A stretch of DNA of 64,000 bases, from contig OY970376.1 in assembly GCA_963718755.1 (NCBI GenBank), positions 1,364,001 to 1,428,000 on the forward strand. Direction: 5' to 3'. This document shows, in pieces, positions 1-7,834 of this stretch. A model generated the notes under the pieces. The model had not been told where the DNA came from. It was given only the letters and a program-made list of their open reading frames with translations, and made no database searches. This DNA is from VRUE01 sp963718755. GTDB taxonomy: Bacteria > Actinomycetota > Thermoleophilia > Solirubrobacterales > 70-9. How positions within the stretch are numbered: position 1 is the stretch's first letter; every line of letters begins with the position of its first letter. Both the position numbers and the translations under genes were made by a program.

Positions 1-273
1 GTGAAGCCGGGTGGCAAATTGATCCTTACCCTCGCTCGCAACGCCTACCTCAAGCGCTACCGGTTCCACACCTACTACTGGGACGGCGGTATGCGCAATG
101 ACGGCACCGCACCTCCCGGCCGCTACAAGCTACGGGTCAAAATGCTCGGCGAGGACCGCACGCTCGTCCCGGGTGGGGTGATGCGCCTGCACCGCGCGCG
201 GCTGCGGCCGACCGGGCAGACCGGGACGATCTGCTCCTACAAATCGCCTCGTGCAGCGAAGGCGGCCCCTTGA
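1..273 (+). CDS. C-terminal fragment of a protein with a FlgD-like Ig fold (partial)
   Basis: The reading frame is open at the window edge, so the 5' part is missing; the GTG at base 1 may be internal. The residues GTAPPGRYKLRV followed by a basic C-terminus resemble the FlgD/Vpr Ig-like fold at the end of secreted actinobacterial proteins. The stop overlaps the TTG start of the next gene (TTGA), so the two are probably co-transcribed. The role is unknown; a surface or secreted protein linked to the polysaccharide cluster is an inference. Confidence 0.5.
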   Translation: MKPGGKLILTLARNAYLKRYRFHTYYWDGGMRNDGTAPPGRYKLRVKMLGEDRTLVPGGVMRLHRARLRPTGQTGTICSYKSPRAAKAAP

Positions 274-1940
274 TCCTCTCTGCGGTCGGCGTCCTTGCCG
301 CCGCAACCGCCGCCGCAGCGTCGATCATCCTCCCGCCCGGACGCGCCCGCGCAACGACGATGCTGCTGGCGCTCGCCCTCTTCCCGATCCTGATCCTCGG
401 CGATCAGTGGCACTCAGCCCAGATCGCCGACTTGCGCGACAACCCAGTCAGCTTCGCTGCGCTTGGCGTCGCCACGGTAGCCGCCAGCCTGATTCTGGCG
501 GCGATCTTCCGACGCTGGCCGATCTTGCTGCCGCTGGCGATCGTTGCGGCGCTGCCTTTTCGTGTGCCGCTGGAGGCTGGCGGCGATACGGCGAACCTCC
601 TGGTGCCGCTGTATCTCGTGATCGCTGGGGGCGTCCTATCGGCGGCGCTGCGTGAGTGGACGGGTGGGGGTGTCCCACTCGCACAGCGGCGTCCTGTTTT
701 TCGCACTACGCACTCGGCGAGAGAGACAGACTCCAAGGCGAAAAACCCAGCAAGCGAGGGGGACACCCCCACCCGTCCACACCTCCTCCTGCCATACGTC
801 CTGGCCGGGGTCGTACTGCTTTATGCGCTGCAGACGCTTTACTCCCCGGATTTCTCCAAATCGCTTCAGAACGTGTGCTTTTTCTTCGTTCCGTTTTCGC
901 TGGTCTATGCGCTGCTGCGGGACATCAAGTGGGATCGGAAGCTCCTGCAGTACGTGCTTGTAGTTGTTGCAGTCGAGGCGGCGGCGTTTGTGATCGTGGG
1001 CTCGATCGAGTACCTCAGCCGGGAGCTGTTCTGGAATGACCAAGTCATCAGGTCGAACGAATTCCACACTTACTTCAGGGTCAACTCGATCTTCTGGGAT
1101 CCGAACATCTATGGGCGGTATTTGGCGCTGGTGATCGTGCTTGCGATGTCGGCGCTGCTGTGGGTGAAGGAGCGGCGGACGTTTGCGCTGCTTACGGGAT
1201 TGGTTGCGGTTCTCTGGCTTGGGCTGGTCGTAACCTTCTCGCAGTCGAGCTTCGCCGCGCTTCTGGTCGGCCTGGCTGTCCTCGCAGCCTTGAGATGGAG
1301 CTGGCGTTGGACGCTTGCCGCAGTGGGTGCTGGCGCTGTCCTTGCCGTCGTCATCGTCCTCTTCGCCGGCGGCGTCTCGAAGCTGAGTCCCGACCGCTTC
1401 AACGTCGACACCGGTGGCCGCGCCAACCTCGTCTCCGGCGGCACCGACCTCTTCGCCCAACGCCCGCTCTGGGGTTACGGCTCCGGCAGCTTCCCCCGCG
1501 CCTACCGCGAACACATCGCAACGAAAAAAGCTCCCGTGTCCGTGTCCCACACTGAGCCGGTAACCGTCGCAGCGGAGCAGGGCCTGATTGGCTTGATGGC
1601 CTACGCAGCTCTCCTAATCGTGGCCCTATGGGCCATGGCAACCGGCCTGTTCCCTGGCCGGGAGGGTGGGGGTGTCCCACTCGCACAGCGGCGTCCTGTT
1701 TTTCGCACTACGCACTCGGCGAGAGAGACAGACTCCAAGGCGAAAAACCCAGCAAGCGAGGGGGACACCCCCACCCTCCCCCGAGCCCAACGAGTCGCGC
1801 GCATAGCCGTCCTCGCAGCCTTCGTAGCCCTCCTGGTCCACACCATGGCCTACGCGGGGTTCTACGAGGACCCAATTGCTTGGGTGCTGCTCGCGATGGG
1901 AGCATCGCTGGCGAGCGTGCCGGTCCGTGGCGACGCTTAG
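270..1940 (+). CDS. O-antigen ligase/polymerase (Wzy/WaaL-like) membrane protein carrying two in-frame palindromic repeats
   Basis: A 556-residue polytopic inner-membrane protein with about 10-12 hydrophobic segments. The central part (SIFWDPNIYGRYLALVI, then TFSQSSFAALLVGL) and the later periplasmic-type loop (GYGSGSFPRAYREH) match the O-antigen ligase/Wzy family, which joins lipid-linked sugar units. Residues about 131-168 and 466-503 are two identical insertions encoded by a 113-bp palindromic repeat. Both fall in hydrophilic stretches between membrane segments, which would explain tolerance. The TTG start overlaps the preceding stop. It precedes the flippase by 9 bp, so polymer assembly is the likely job. 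Ligase versus polymerase cannot be decided from sequence alone. Confidence 0.85.
   Translation: MILSAVGVLAAATAAAASIILPPGRARATTMLLALALFPILILGDQWHSAQIADLRDNPVSFAALGVATVAASLILAAIFRRWPILLPLAIVAALPFRVPLEAGGDTANLLVPLYLVIAGGVLSAALREWTGGGVPLAQRRPVFRTTHSARETDSKAKNPASEGDTPTRPHLLLPYVLAGVVLLYALQTLYSPDFSKSLQNVCFFFVPFSLVYALLRDIKWDRKLLQYVLVVVAVEAAAFVIVGSIEYLSRELFWNDQVIRSNEFHTYFRVNSIFWDPNIYGRYLALVIVLAMSALLWVKERRTFALLTGLVAVLWLGLVVTFSQSSFAALLVGLAVLAALRWSWRWTLAAVGAGAVLAVVIVLFAGGVSKLSPDRFNVDTGGRANLVSGGTDLFAQRPLWGYGSGSFPRAYREHIATKKAPVSVSHTEPVTVAAEQGLIGLMAYAALLIVALWAMATGLFPGREGGGVPLAQRRPVFRTTHSARETDSKAKNPASEGDTPTLPRAQRVARIAVLAAFVALLVHTMAYAGFYEDPIAWVLLAMGASLASVPVRGDA
656..780. repeat. Palindromic element family A, copy 1 (in frame inside the Wzy-like gene)
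   Basis: Arms 656-676 and 760-780 are perfect 21-bp inverted repeats. The core 662-774 (113 bp) is identical to copy 2 at 1664-1776. Inside, a further pair (GTTTTTCGC near 696 and GCGAAAAAC near 738) can extend the fold into a long hairpin. The outermost six bases of each arm (656-661, 775-780) are not shared with copy 2 yet still pair with each other. Read in the gene frame it encodes a Gly/Pro/Arg-rich stretch starting GGGVPLAQRRP. Confidence 0.95.
1660..1780. repeat. Palindromic element family A, copy 2 (in frame inside the same gene)
   Basis: Arms 1660-1678 and 1762-1780 are perfect 19-bp inverted repeats. The 113-bp core 1664-1776 is base-for-base identical to copy 1, in the same orientation and the same reading frame. 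The outer four bases (GGGA and TCCC) differ from copy 1 but pair within this copy. The identical core indicates recent copying or gene conversion. Confidence 0.95.
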
Positions 1941-1949
1941 GCTGGCGAC

Positions 1950-3491
1950 GTGTCTGGCTATCTGCGTCGATTAGCGACGACCGGCGCCGCCTACACGGCG
2001 GCGAGCGTCATCTCGAAGCTGATCGCGGTCGCGCTGCTGCCGCTCTACACGCGCTACCTCACGCCCGCCGACTACGGCGCAGCCGAGGTCCTCTTCGCCG
2101 CTGTCGTCGCCGCCAGCATCGTCATCCGCTTTGGCGTGATCGAGGCCGTGCTGCGCTTCTATTACAAGGGTGGCGAGGACCCGCAGCGGGTCGTCGCCAC
2201 CTCCTTTGCCGCGCTCTTCTGGTTCGGCACCGTGGCGGCGCTGATCGCGCTGCCCTTCGCCGAGCCGATCTCCGAAGCGCTGCTCGATCGCCCCGCGACC
2301 GACCTGACCAGGATCGCGATCGCCGGCCTCTGGGTGCTGACCCTGCACGAGTACCTGCTGACCCTGTTCCGGCTCGAGGAGCGCGCCCGCGCCTTCTTCG
2401 TCGTCACGATCGCCAACGTGCTGGCGGCGATCGCCCTCACCGTCGTCCTGGTCGTCGGCGAGGACGAGGGAGCTCGCGGTCTGCTGCTCGGCAGCTATGT
2501 CAGCGGCGCCGCCTTCGTGCTCGGCCTGATCGCCGTCCACCGGCGCCGCCTCTCGCTGCGGATCGAACGGCCCTTGCTGCGGCGGATGCTGCGCTTTGGC
2601 CTGCCGACGATGCCGGCCGAGCTCTCGCTCTACGCGCTCAACTTTGTCGACCGGATCATCATCGTCCGCACGGTCGGGCTGGCGGAGGCGGGGCTCTACT
2701 CGCTCGCGGTCAAGTTCTCGCAGGCGGTCAACGTCCTTGCCCGAGGCTTTCAGCTCGCCTGGCCGCCGCTCGCCTACTCGATCCGCGACGACGACGAGGC
2801 CCGCCGCGCCTATGCCGCGGTCGTCACCTACTTCCTCGCGGTCTGCGCCTTCGTCGTCGCCGGCATGTGGCTGTTCGCACGCTGGATCGCCCGCGCCCTT
2901 GCCGCGCCGGAGTTCTTCCAGTCCTACGAAGCGGTCGGGCTGATCTCAACCGCCGTCACCCTCTACGCGCTCTACATGGTGCTATTGGTGATCCTCGGCA
3001 GGACCGGCCGCACCGAGTTCAACTTCCCGGCCACGGGGGCAGCGCTGGTCGTCAACGTCGTCCTCAACCTGATCCTCGTGCCCCCGCTGGGCATCGTCGG
3101 CGCCGGCATCGCCCTGGTCGTCTCCTACCTGCTCGTGGTGGCGCTGATGTACGGGTTCACCCAGCGCCTCTTCCCGGTCCCATACGAATGGGGACGCCTG
3201 GCACGGATCGTGATCGTCACCGCGGTGCTGGTTGGACTGGGTGAGCTGCTCATGCCGACCGACGGCTTCGCCGGGCTGGCCGGCAGGGTCGTCCTCTGGC
3301 TGGCCTACCCCGCTGTGCTCCTCCTCTCCGGCTTCTTCACCGCCGAGGAGCGCGGCTGGCTCACCCAGCTCCGTCATCCCGGCGAGCTGTTGGAGCGCTA
3401 CCGAGTTGCGAGCCAGCCCCCGGCCGCGGTGGACGGAGCGCTCCCGGAGGCCTTCGAGGCAGAGCAGATGGACGAGGACAGTCGCCCTTAG
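1950..3491 (+). CDS. Wzx-type polysaccharide flippase (MVF/PST family)
   Basis: 513 residues with about 14 predicted membrane segments. The N-terminal part (YTAASVISKLIAVALLPLYT, then RYLTPADYGAAEV) is the classic start of the polysaccharide-export MATE/PST family that flips lipid-linked oligosaccharide across the membrane. The length is normal. The GTG start lies 9 bp after the Wzy-like gene. The gene ends at the left edge of a hairpin (3493-3540) that separates it from the convergent glycosyltransferase. The hydrophilic acidic C-terminus (EAFEAEQMDEDSRP) is cytoplasmic by inference. Confidence 0.9.
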   Translation: MSGYLRRLATTGAAYTAASVISKLIAVALLPLYTRYLTPADYGAAEVLFAAVVAASIVIRFGVIEAVLRFYYKGGEDPQRVVATSFAALFWFGTVAALIALPFAEPISEALLDRPATDLTRIAIAGLWVLTLHEYLLTLFRLEERARAFFVVTIANVLAAIALTVVLVVGEDEGARGLLLGSYVSGAAFVLGLIAVHRRRLSLRIERPLLRRMLRFGLPTMPAELSLYALNFVDRIIIVRTVGLAEAGLYSLAVKFSQAVNVLARGFQLAWPPLAYSIRDDDEARRAYAAVVTYFLAVCAFVVAGMWLFARWIARALAAPEFFQSYEAVGLISTAVTLYALYMVLLVILGRTGRTEFNFPATGAALVVNVVLNLILVPPLGIVGAGIALVVSYLLVVALMYGFTQRLFPVPYEWGRLARIVIVTAVLVGLGELLMPTDGFAGLAGRVVLWLAYPAVLLLSGFFTAEERGWLTQLRHPGELLERYRVASQPPAAVDGALPEAFEAEQMDEDSRP

Positions 3492-3492
3492 G

Positions 3493-3540
3493 ACGTGCCG
3501 TCACTTAAGCACCCTATGTGACGCCTAAGTGACGGCACGT
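3493..3540. repeat. Palindromic element family B, copy 1 (between convergent genes)
   Basis: Arms 3493-3510 and 3523-3540 pair over 18 bp with one G-T position, around a 12-nt loop. The same arms occur at 30971-31020 inside dnaE2. Here the right arm supplies the last codons and stop of the minus-strand glycosyltransferase (Ala-Val-Thr-stop), and the left arm begins two bases after the flippase stop. It may act as a two-way terminator, although no T tract follows. Confidence 0.9.
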
Positions 3541-4448
3541 TCGGCACGATCGCGGATGCTTTCGCCGCGGCTTGGGGCAAGCGCCTGGCGGGCGTGGGCC
3601 CAGTAGATGCGTGCTGGCTGGCTGGGGATGACGGTGGCAGCGAGGGCGCGCAGGGCGTAGGACCAGGCAGTGAGGACGCGGACGACGAAGGCCGCCGCAC
3701 GCCCGTGGTGCTTTCGCATGTAGAGGTCGCGGTTGCGGTGGAATTCGACGATGCGGGGAAGGCCGGCGGCAAGGTCGGTTGAGAGCTGGTCGTGATGGAC
3801 CGCCTCGGAGGACGGGACGAAGAGGGTGTGCCAACCGGCCCCGGCGAGGCGCTTGCAGAAGTCGCACTCGTCGTAGTAGACGAAGAAGGCGGGGTCGAGG
3901 TAGCCGACTTGCTCGGCGGCCTCGCGACGCACTAACAAGGCGCTCGACTGCGCCCAGTCGACTGGGCGCAGTCGTGTCCCCACGCTCTGCACGGTGAGGC
4001 GACGATGGAGGAAGAGGGCTCCGGCCAGCGCCGTGCCGACGCCGGGAAAGCGCCAGGCGCAGGGGACCGGATCGCCCGCGGAGTCGAGCAACTGTGCCCC
4101 GGCAACACCGGCGCGAGGATCCGCGTCGAGGGCCGCGATCAGCGCCTCGGCAGCCCCCGGGCGCAGCTCGGAGTCCTCGTTCAGCAGCAGGCAGTAGCGC
4201 CCCTGCGCCTCGCGCAGCAGGGTCGAGTCGTTCTCGGCCTTGCCGGCACGTTGCTCGAGCGCGATCAGGCGGACGTCCCCGCCCCGCATCCGCACCGCCT
4301 CCGCCGAGCCGTCCTCGGAGGCGTTGTCGAGGACGAGGATCTCGTGCTCGACCGCAGCTGGGTGGGTGCGCTCGATTGCGTCGAGGCAGGCGAGCAGGTG
4401 CTCGCGGCCGTTCGTGTTCACTACGCAGTAGGAGAGCGTGGGCGCCAC
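3525..4448 (-). CDS. Family 2 glycosyltransferase (rhamnosyltransferase-like)
   Basis: About 307 residues. GT-A features: SYCVVNTNGREHLLACLDAI at the start, VLDNASEDGS for nucleotide binding, LLNEDSELRPG in place of the DxD region and DWAQSSALLVRREA downstream. It resembles WbbL-type rhamnosyltransferases and would add one sugar to the lipid-linked repeat. A GTG at 4448 is chosen because the upstream in-frame ATG would overlap the divergent neighbour. A 30-bp perfect palindrome (3945-3974) lies in the DWAQSS region, and the 3' end lies in a family B palindrome. It is the only minus-strand gene in the sugar cluster. Confidence 0.85.
   Translation of the reverse strand: MAPTLSYCVVNTNGREHLLACLDAIERTHPAAVEHEILVLDNASEDGSAEAVRMRGGDVRLIALEQRAGKAENDSTLLREAQGRYCLLLNEDSELRPGAAEALIAALDADPRAGVAGAQLLDSAGDPVPCAWRFPGVGTALAGALFLHRRLTVQSVGTRLRPVDWAQSSALLVRREAAEQVGYLDPAFFVYYDECDFCKRLAGAGWHTLFVPSSEAVHHDQLSTDLAAGLPRIVEFHRNRDLYMRKHHGRAAAFVVRVLTAWSYALRALAATVIPSQPARIYWAHARQALAPSRGESIRDRAERAVT
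3945..3974. repeat. 30-bp perfect palindrome inside the glycosyltransferase gene
   Basis: Two 15-base halves meet with no spacer at 3959/3960. It lies over codons for the RLRPVDWAQSS stretch, a region conserved in the family. It has no loop, unlike the other elements in the window, so it may be an operator-like site or chance. Confidence 0.7.
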
Positions 4449-4470
4449 GCAGGCCACGATAATCGCGCCG

Positions 4471-5586
4471 ATGAAGGTACAGCTGGTCGACCCCTCGGCC
4501 TTCACGCCTCCCTACGACCGCGCCCTCGCCGCGGCGCTTGCCCGCGCCGGCGCCGAGGTCGAGCTGCTGACCAGCCGCTTCCTCTACGGGCCGGTGCCGG
4601 AGGCCGATGGATATCGGGTGGACGAGCGCTTCTACCGCCGCAGCGCCGCCCGCGGGTTGGAGGCGCCAGGACGGCGCGTCTTCAAGCTCGCCGAGCACGT
4701 TGCCGACATGCTGCGCTTCCGTCGCGACGCCGAGGCGGATGTCGTCCACTACCAGTGGCTGACCCTGCCGGGCCTCGACCCGAGGCTGCTGCCCGCCCAG
4801 CGGCCGCGGGTGATGACGGCCCACTACGTGCTGCCCCCACGGCCGAGTCGTCGGCAGCTGGCCAGCGCCCGCCGCGCCTTCGGCGCGATGGACGCGGTCA
4901 TCGCCCACTCCGAGCATGGCGCACGCCGGCTGCGCGAACAGGTCGGTCTCGAGCCCGATCGCGTTCGGGTCATCCATCACGGCGCCTTCGACTACCTGAC
5001 GCGCCTGCCTGAGGAGAAGCCCCTGCCGTCCGAGCTGGAGGGGGCGGAGGGACCGGTGATCCTCTTCTTTGGCCTGCTCCGTCCCTACAAGGGCATCGAC
5101 ACCCTGCTCGAGGCCTTCCGCCGCATCGAGGGCGCCGAGCTCTGGATCGTCGGCAACCCGCGGATGGAGCTGGGGCCGTTGCGCCGGCTCGCGGCCGGGG
5201 TGCCCGGCCGCGTCCGCTTTCTCACCCGTTTCGTCGAGGACGCCGAGATCCCGGCGCTGATGCGCCGCGCCGACGTCGTCGTCCTGCCCTACCGCGACGC
5301 CGAGCACTCCGGCGTCCTCTACGCCGCCCTCGCCTTTGGCAAGCCGCTGGTGCTGAGCGCCGTCGGCGGTTTCCCCGAGGTCGCCGAGCAGGGGGCCGCC
5401 CGTCTGATCCCGCCCGAGGACCCACAAACTCTCGCCGCCGAGTTGAGCGAGTTGGTTGCAGACCAGGCAGCCCGCGAGGAGCTGGGGCAGGCGGCTGCCC
5501 GCGCGGCATTGGGCGCCTACTCCTGGGACGAGTCGGCCCGCCAGACCCTCGCCCTCTACGAGGAGCTGTTGGGGGAGGGGCGTTGA
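4471..5586 (+). CDS. Family 4 (group 1) glycosyltransferase
   Basis: 371 residues with a GT-B fold. The N-terminal domain contains HYQWLTLPGLDP and HSEHGARRLREQVG. The C-terminal Rossmann domain has VILFFGLLRPYKGIDTLLEA, then RADVVVLPYRDAEHSGVLY and AFGKPLVLSAVGGFPEV, the donor-binding region. It would transfer a sugar from a nucleotide donor in the cytoplasm. The ATG at 4471 is 22 bp from the divergent glycosyltransferase start and is preferred over an upstream in-frame ATG. The stop overlaps the next start (TTGA). Confidence 0.9.
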   Translation: MKVQLVDPSAFTPPYDRALAAALARAGAEVELLTSRFLYGPVPEADGYRVDERFYRRSAARGLEAPGRRVFKLAEHVADMLRFRRDAEADVVHYQWLTLPGLDPRLLPAQRPRVMTAHYVLPPRPSRRQLASARRAFGAMDAVIAHSEHGARRLREQVGLEPDRVRVIHHGAFDYLTRLPEEKPLPSELEGAEGPVILFFGLLRPYKGIDTLLEAFRRIEGAELWIVGNPRMELGPLRRLAAGVPGRVRFLTRFVEDAEIPALMRRADVVVLPYRDAEHSGVLYAALAFGKPLVLSAVGGFPEVAEQGAARLIPPEDPQTLAAELSELVADQAAREELGQAAARAALGAYSWDESARQTLALYEELLGEGR

Positions 5587-6713
5587 TCGCAATCGCCCTC
5601 GCCTTCTGGATCAGCGCTGCGCTGATCGTCTACACGCACCTCGGCTACCCGCTGGTCCTGCGCGGTCTCGTCGCTCTGCGCCGCCACCCGACCCTGCGGC
5701 CGGGCACCTGGGAGGAGCCGCCGCGGGTCTCGCTGATCGTCGCCGCCTACGACGAGGAGGAGGTGATCGCCGCCAAGGTCGCCAACGCGCTGGCGCAGGA
5801 GTACCCGCGCGACCGGCTCGAGCTGATCGTCGCCTCCGACGGCTCCCGCGACGCCACCGTCGCGCGAGCCGAGGGAGCCGGCGCGGACCTCGTCCTCGAC
5901 CTGCCCCGCGGCGGCAAGCTCACCGCCCAGAACGCCGCCGCCGATCGCGCCTCCGGGGAGATCCTCGCCTTCTCCGACGCCAACAGCATCTGGGCTCCAG
6001 AGGCTCTTCGTCACCTGGTCGAGCCCTTCGCCGATCCGCGCGTCGCCTACATCTGCGGCCAGGTCCGCTTCCTCGACCAGGAGGGGGGCAACCTCGAGGG
6101 CTCCTACTGGCGCTACGAGATGCGGGTCCGCGAGATGGAGTCCGCCCTGGCCGGGGTTACCGCCGGCAACGGGGCGATCTACGCTGTACGCTGCGACGAC
6201 TACATCCCGCTTCCCCCGGCCGGCAGCCACGACCTCTCGCTGCCCTTCCTGCTCGCCAAGCGGGGAAAGCGCTCGCTCTACGTCCCCTGGGCCTCGGCCG
6301 AGGAGAAGATGGTGCCGACGCTGGAGGGCGAGCTCGCCCGCAAGCGGCGGATGATGGTCGGCATCTGGGACATCGTCGTCGGCGAAGGGATGCTCCGCCC
6401 GCGCGGCTACCCGCCGCTCTACGCCTTCGAGATCGCTTCGCACCGCCTGCTGCGCTACGCGACGCCCTTCCTCCACCTGGTCGCCCTGGCGACGAACCTG
6501 GCGCTGCTCGGCGAAGGCTGGGTCTACACGGTGACGCTGGCCGCGCAGCTCGCCGTGATCGTCGCCGCGGTTCTCGCCAGGATCGTCCCGCTGGCCCCCT
6601 TGCGGATCGCCCGCTACTACGTCTCGACCACCGCCTCGATCGCGCTCGGGCTCTGGGACCGGCTGCGCCGAGGCGCCCCTGGCGCCTGGGACAAGGCAGA
6701 GGGGACTCGCTAG
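5583..6713 (+). CDS. Membrane-anchored family 2 glycosyltransferase (PgaC/IcaA-like)
   Basis: 376 residues. An N-terminal membrane segment (about 1-30) precedes a GT-A domain with VSLIVAAYDEEEVIAAK, VASDGSRDAT, FSDANSIWAPEAL and GNGAIYAVR, and a late EEKMVPTLEGELARKRRMM segment that sits where processive family 2 enzymes carry the Q/RxxRW motif. Two to three membrane segments follow. The layout matches poly-GlcNAc-type synthases, but the substrate cannot be told. The TTG start overlaps the upstream gene stop by four bases, indicating translational coupling. Confidence 0.85.
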   Translation: MIAIALAFWISAALIVYTHLGYPLVLRGLVALRRHPTLRPGTWEEPPRVSLIVAAYDEEEVIAAKVANALAQEYPRDRLELIVASDGSRDATVARAEGAGADLVLDLPRGGKLTAQNAAADRASGEILAFSDANSIWAPEALRHLVEPFADPRVAYICGQVRFLDQEGGNLEGSYWRYEMRVREMESALAGVTAGNGAIYAVRCDDYIPLPPAGSHDLSLPFLLAKRGKRSLYVPWASAEEKMVPTLEGELARKRRMMVGIWDIVVGEGMLRPRGYPPLYAFEIASHRLLRYATPFLHLVALATNLALLGEGWVYTVTLAAQLAVIVAAVLARIVPLAPLRIARYYVSTTASIALGLWDRLRRGAPGAWDKAEGTR

Positions 6714-6715
6714 CC

Positions 6716-7279
6716 GTGCCCCGCCCCTTCGATTTGGTCATCGCCGCGATCGCCCTCGTCATCCTCTCGCCGGTCCTACTCGTTGCCGCGATCGCGATCA
6801 AGCTCGGCAGCCGCGGTCCGGTGGTCTATCGTCAGCGCCGCGTCGGGCTGGAGGGGCACGAGTTCGAGCTGTTGAAGCTGCGCACGATGGTGCAGGGCTC
6901 AGACCCGGTCGGAGTCGGCAGGGTCGTCGCTCGCGACGACCCCCGCGTCACCGCCGTCGGCCGCTTCCTCCGCCGCACCTCCCTCGATGAGATCCCCAAC
7001 TTGATCAACGTTCTGCGCGGCGAGATGGCGATCGTCGGGCCGCGGCCAACCATTTCCGCCCAGGTGGCGGACTACACGCGCTTCCAGCATCGGCGCCACG
7101 AGGTGCGGCCGGGGCTGACCGGCTGGGCCCAGGTGCAGGGCCGCGCCGGCATCCCATGGGAGGAGCGGATCGAGCTCGACGTCGATTACGTCGACCGCCG
7201 CAGCCTCGCCCTCGACGCGCGCATCCTCGCCAAGACCGCCTGGCTCCTCGTCACCGGCCACGGCCTCGCTCCGGACTAG
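6716..7279 (+). CDS. Undecaprenyl-phosphate sugar phosphotransferase (bacterial sugar transferase family)
   Basis: 187 residues, the length of the minimal WcaJ/WbaP catalytic domain. An N-terminal membrane helix (FDLVIAAIALVILSPVLLVA) is followed by GPVVYRQRRVGLEGHEFELL, KLRTM, RRTSLDEIPNLINVLRGEM, VGPRP and RPGLTGWAQVQGR, the signature of polyprenol-phosphate sugar transferases that start repeat-unit synthesis. The GTG at 6716 begins three bases after the upstream stop. This gene makes the cluster self-sufficient for initiation, elongation, flipping and polymerisation. Confidence 0.93.
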   Translation: MPRPFDLVIAAIALVILSPVLLVAAIAIKLGSRGPVVYRQRRVGLEGHEFELLKLRTMVQGSDPVGVGRVVARDDPRVTAVGRFLRRTSLDEIPNLINVLRGEMAIVGPRPTISAQVADYTRFQHRRHEVRPGLTGWAQVQGRAGIPWEERIELDVDYVDRRSLALDARILAKTAWLLVTGHGLAPD

Positions 7280-7288
7280 GGTTCGGTT

Positions 7289-7834
7289 ATGGCCGAGCAG
7301 CCCGAGATCAGCCTGCGCCCGTTCGAGCCCGGAGATGCCGCGGCCGTGCACCGCTGGTTCAACAACCCCGAGGCGACGAAGACCCTGATGGAGCAGCGCG
7401 AGGGCTTTTCGATCGAGGAAGCCGAAGGCTGGGTGGGGCGGGCGATCGACGGCCCCGACGAGGATCGCAAGTACGCGATCGTGGTCGAGGGCTACGAGGA
7501 GCCGGTTGGCTTCACCGCGCTCTACGGCCTCTTCCGCCAGACCGCGCCCGAGTTGGGGGCGCTGATCGGCGACGACGTGCGCGGCAAGGGCGTCGGCCGC
7601 CGTGCCGAGGCGCTGACGATCGCCAAGGCCTTCGACGAGTTCGGCGCGCACCGCGTCTACGGCCGTATCCCGGCTCGCAACGAGGTCGCGAAGAAGACGG
7701 TGACGGGGCTCGGATGGAAGCACGAGGGGACGATGCGGGCCCACCTGCGGCGGCCGGACGGCGTCGACGACTGCGAGGTCTGGGGCGTGTTGCCCGACGA
7801 GTTCCGCGCCGCCGCCGCGGACCTCCTGCCGTGA
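7289..7834 (+). CDS. GNAT-family N-acetyltransferase (RimJ/RimL-like)
   Basis: 181 residues. ISLRPFEPGDAAAVHRWFNN is a typical RimJ/RimL start, and GDDVRGKGVGRRAEALTIAK is the acetyl-CoA pyrophosphate loop, followed by VYGRIPARNEVAKKTVTGLG. It acetylates an unknown amine; in this setting a nucleotide sugar is possible. The stop overlaps the GTG of the next gene, so the pair is coupled. Confidence 0.85.
   Translation: MAEQPEISLRPFEPGDAAAVHRWFNNPEATKTLMEQREGFSIEEAEGWVGRAIDGPDEDRKYAIVVEGYEEPVGFTALYGLFRQTAPELGALIGDDVRGKGVGRRAEALTIAKAFDEFGAHRVYGRIPARNEVAKKTVTGLGWKHEGTMRAHLRRPDGVDDCEVWGVLPDEFRAAAADLLP

Noticed and set aside
1628..3244. Long open frame overlapping the Wzy-like and Wzx genes
   Set aside because: Arg/Pro/Ala-rich shadow frame from GC-rich coding DNA; the real genes in the other frame match known families.
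3514..5592. Very long minus-strand open frame across two glycosyltransferase genes
   Set aside because: No family features; the codon pattern is the mirror of the plus-strand genes.
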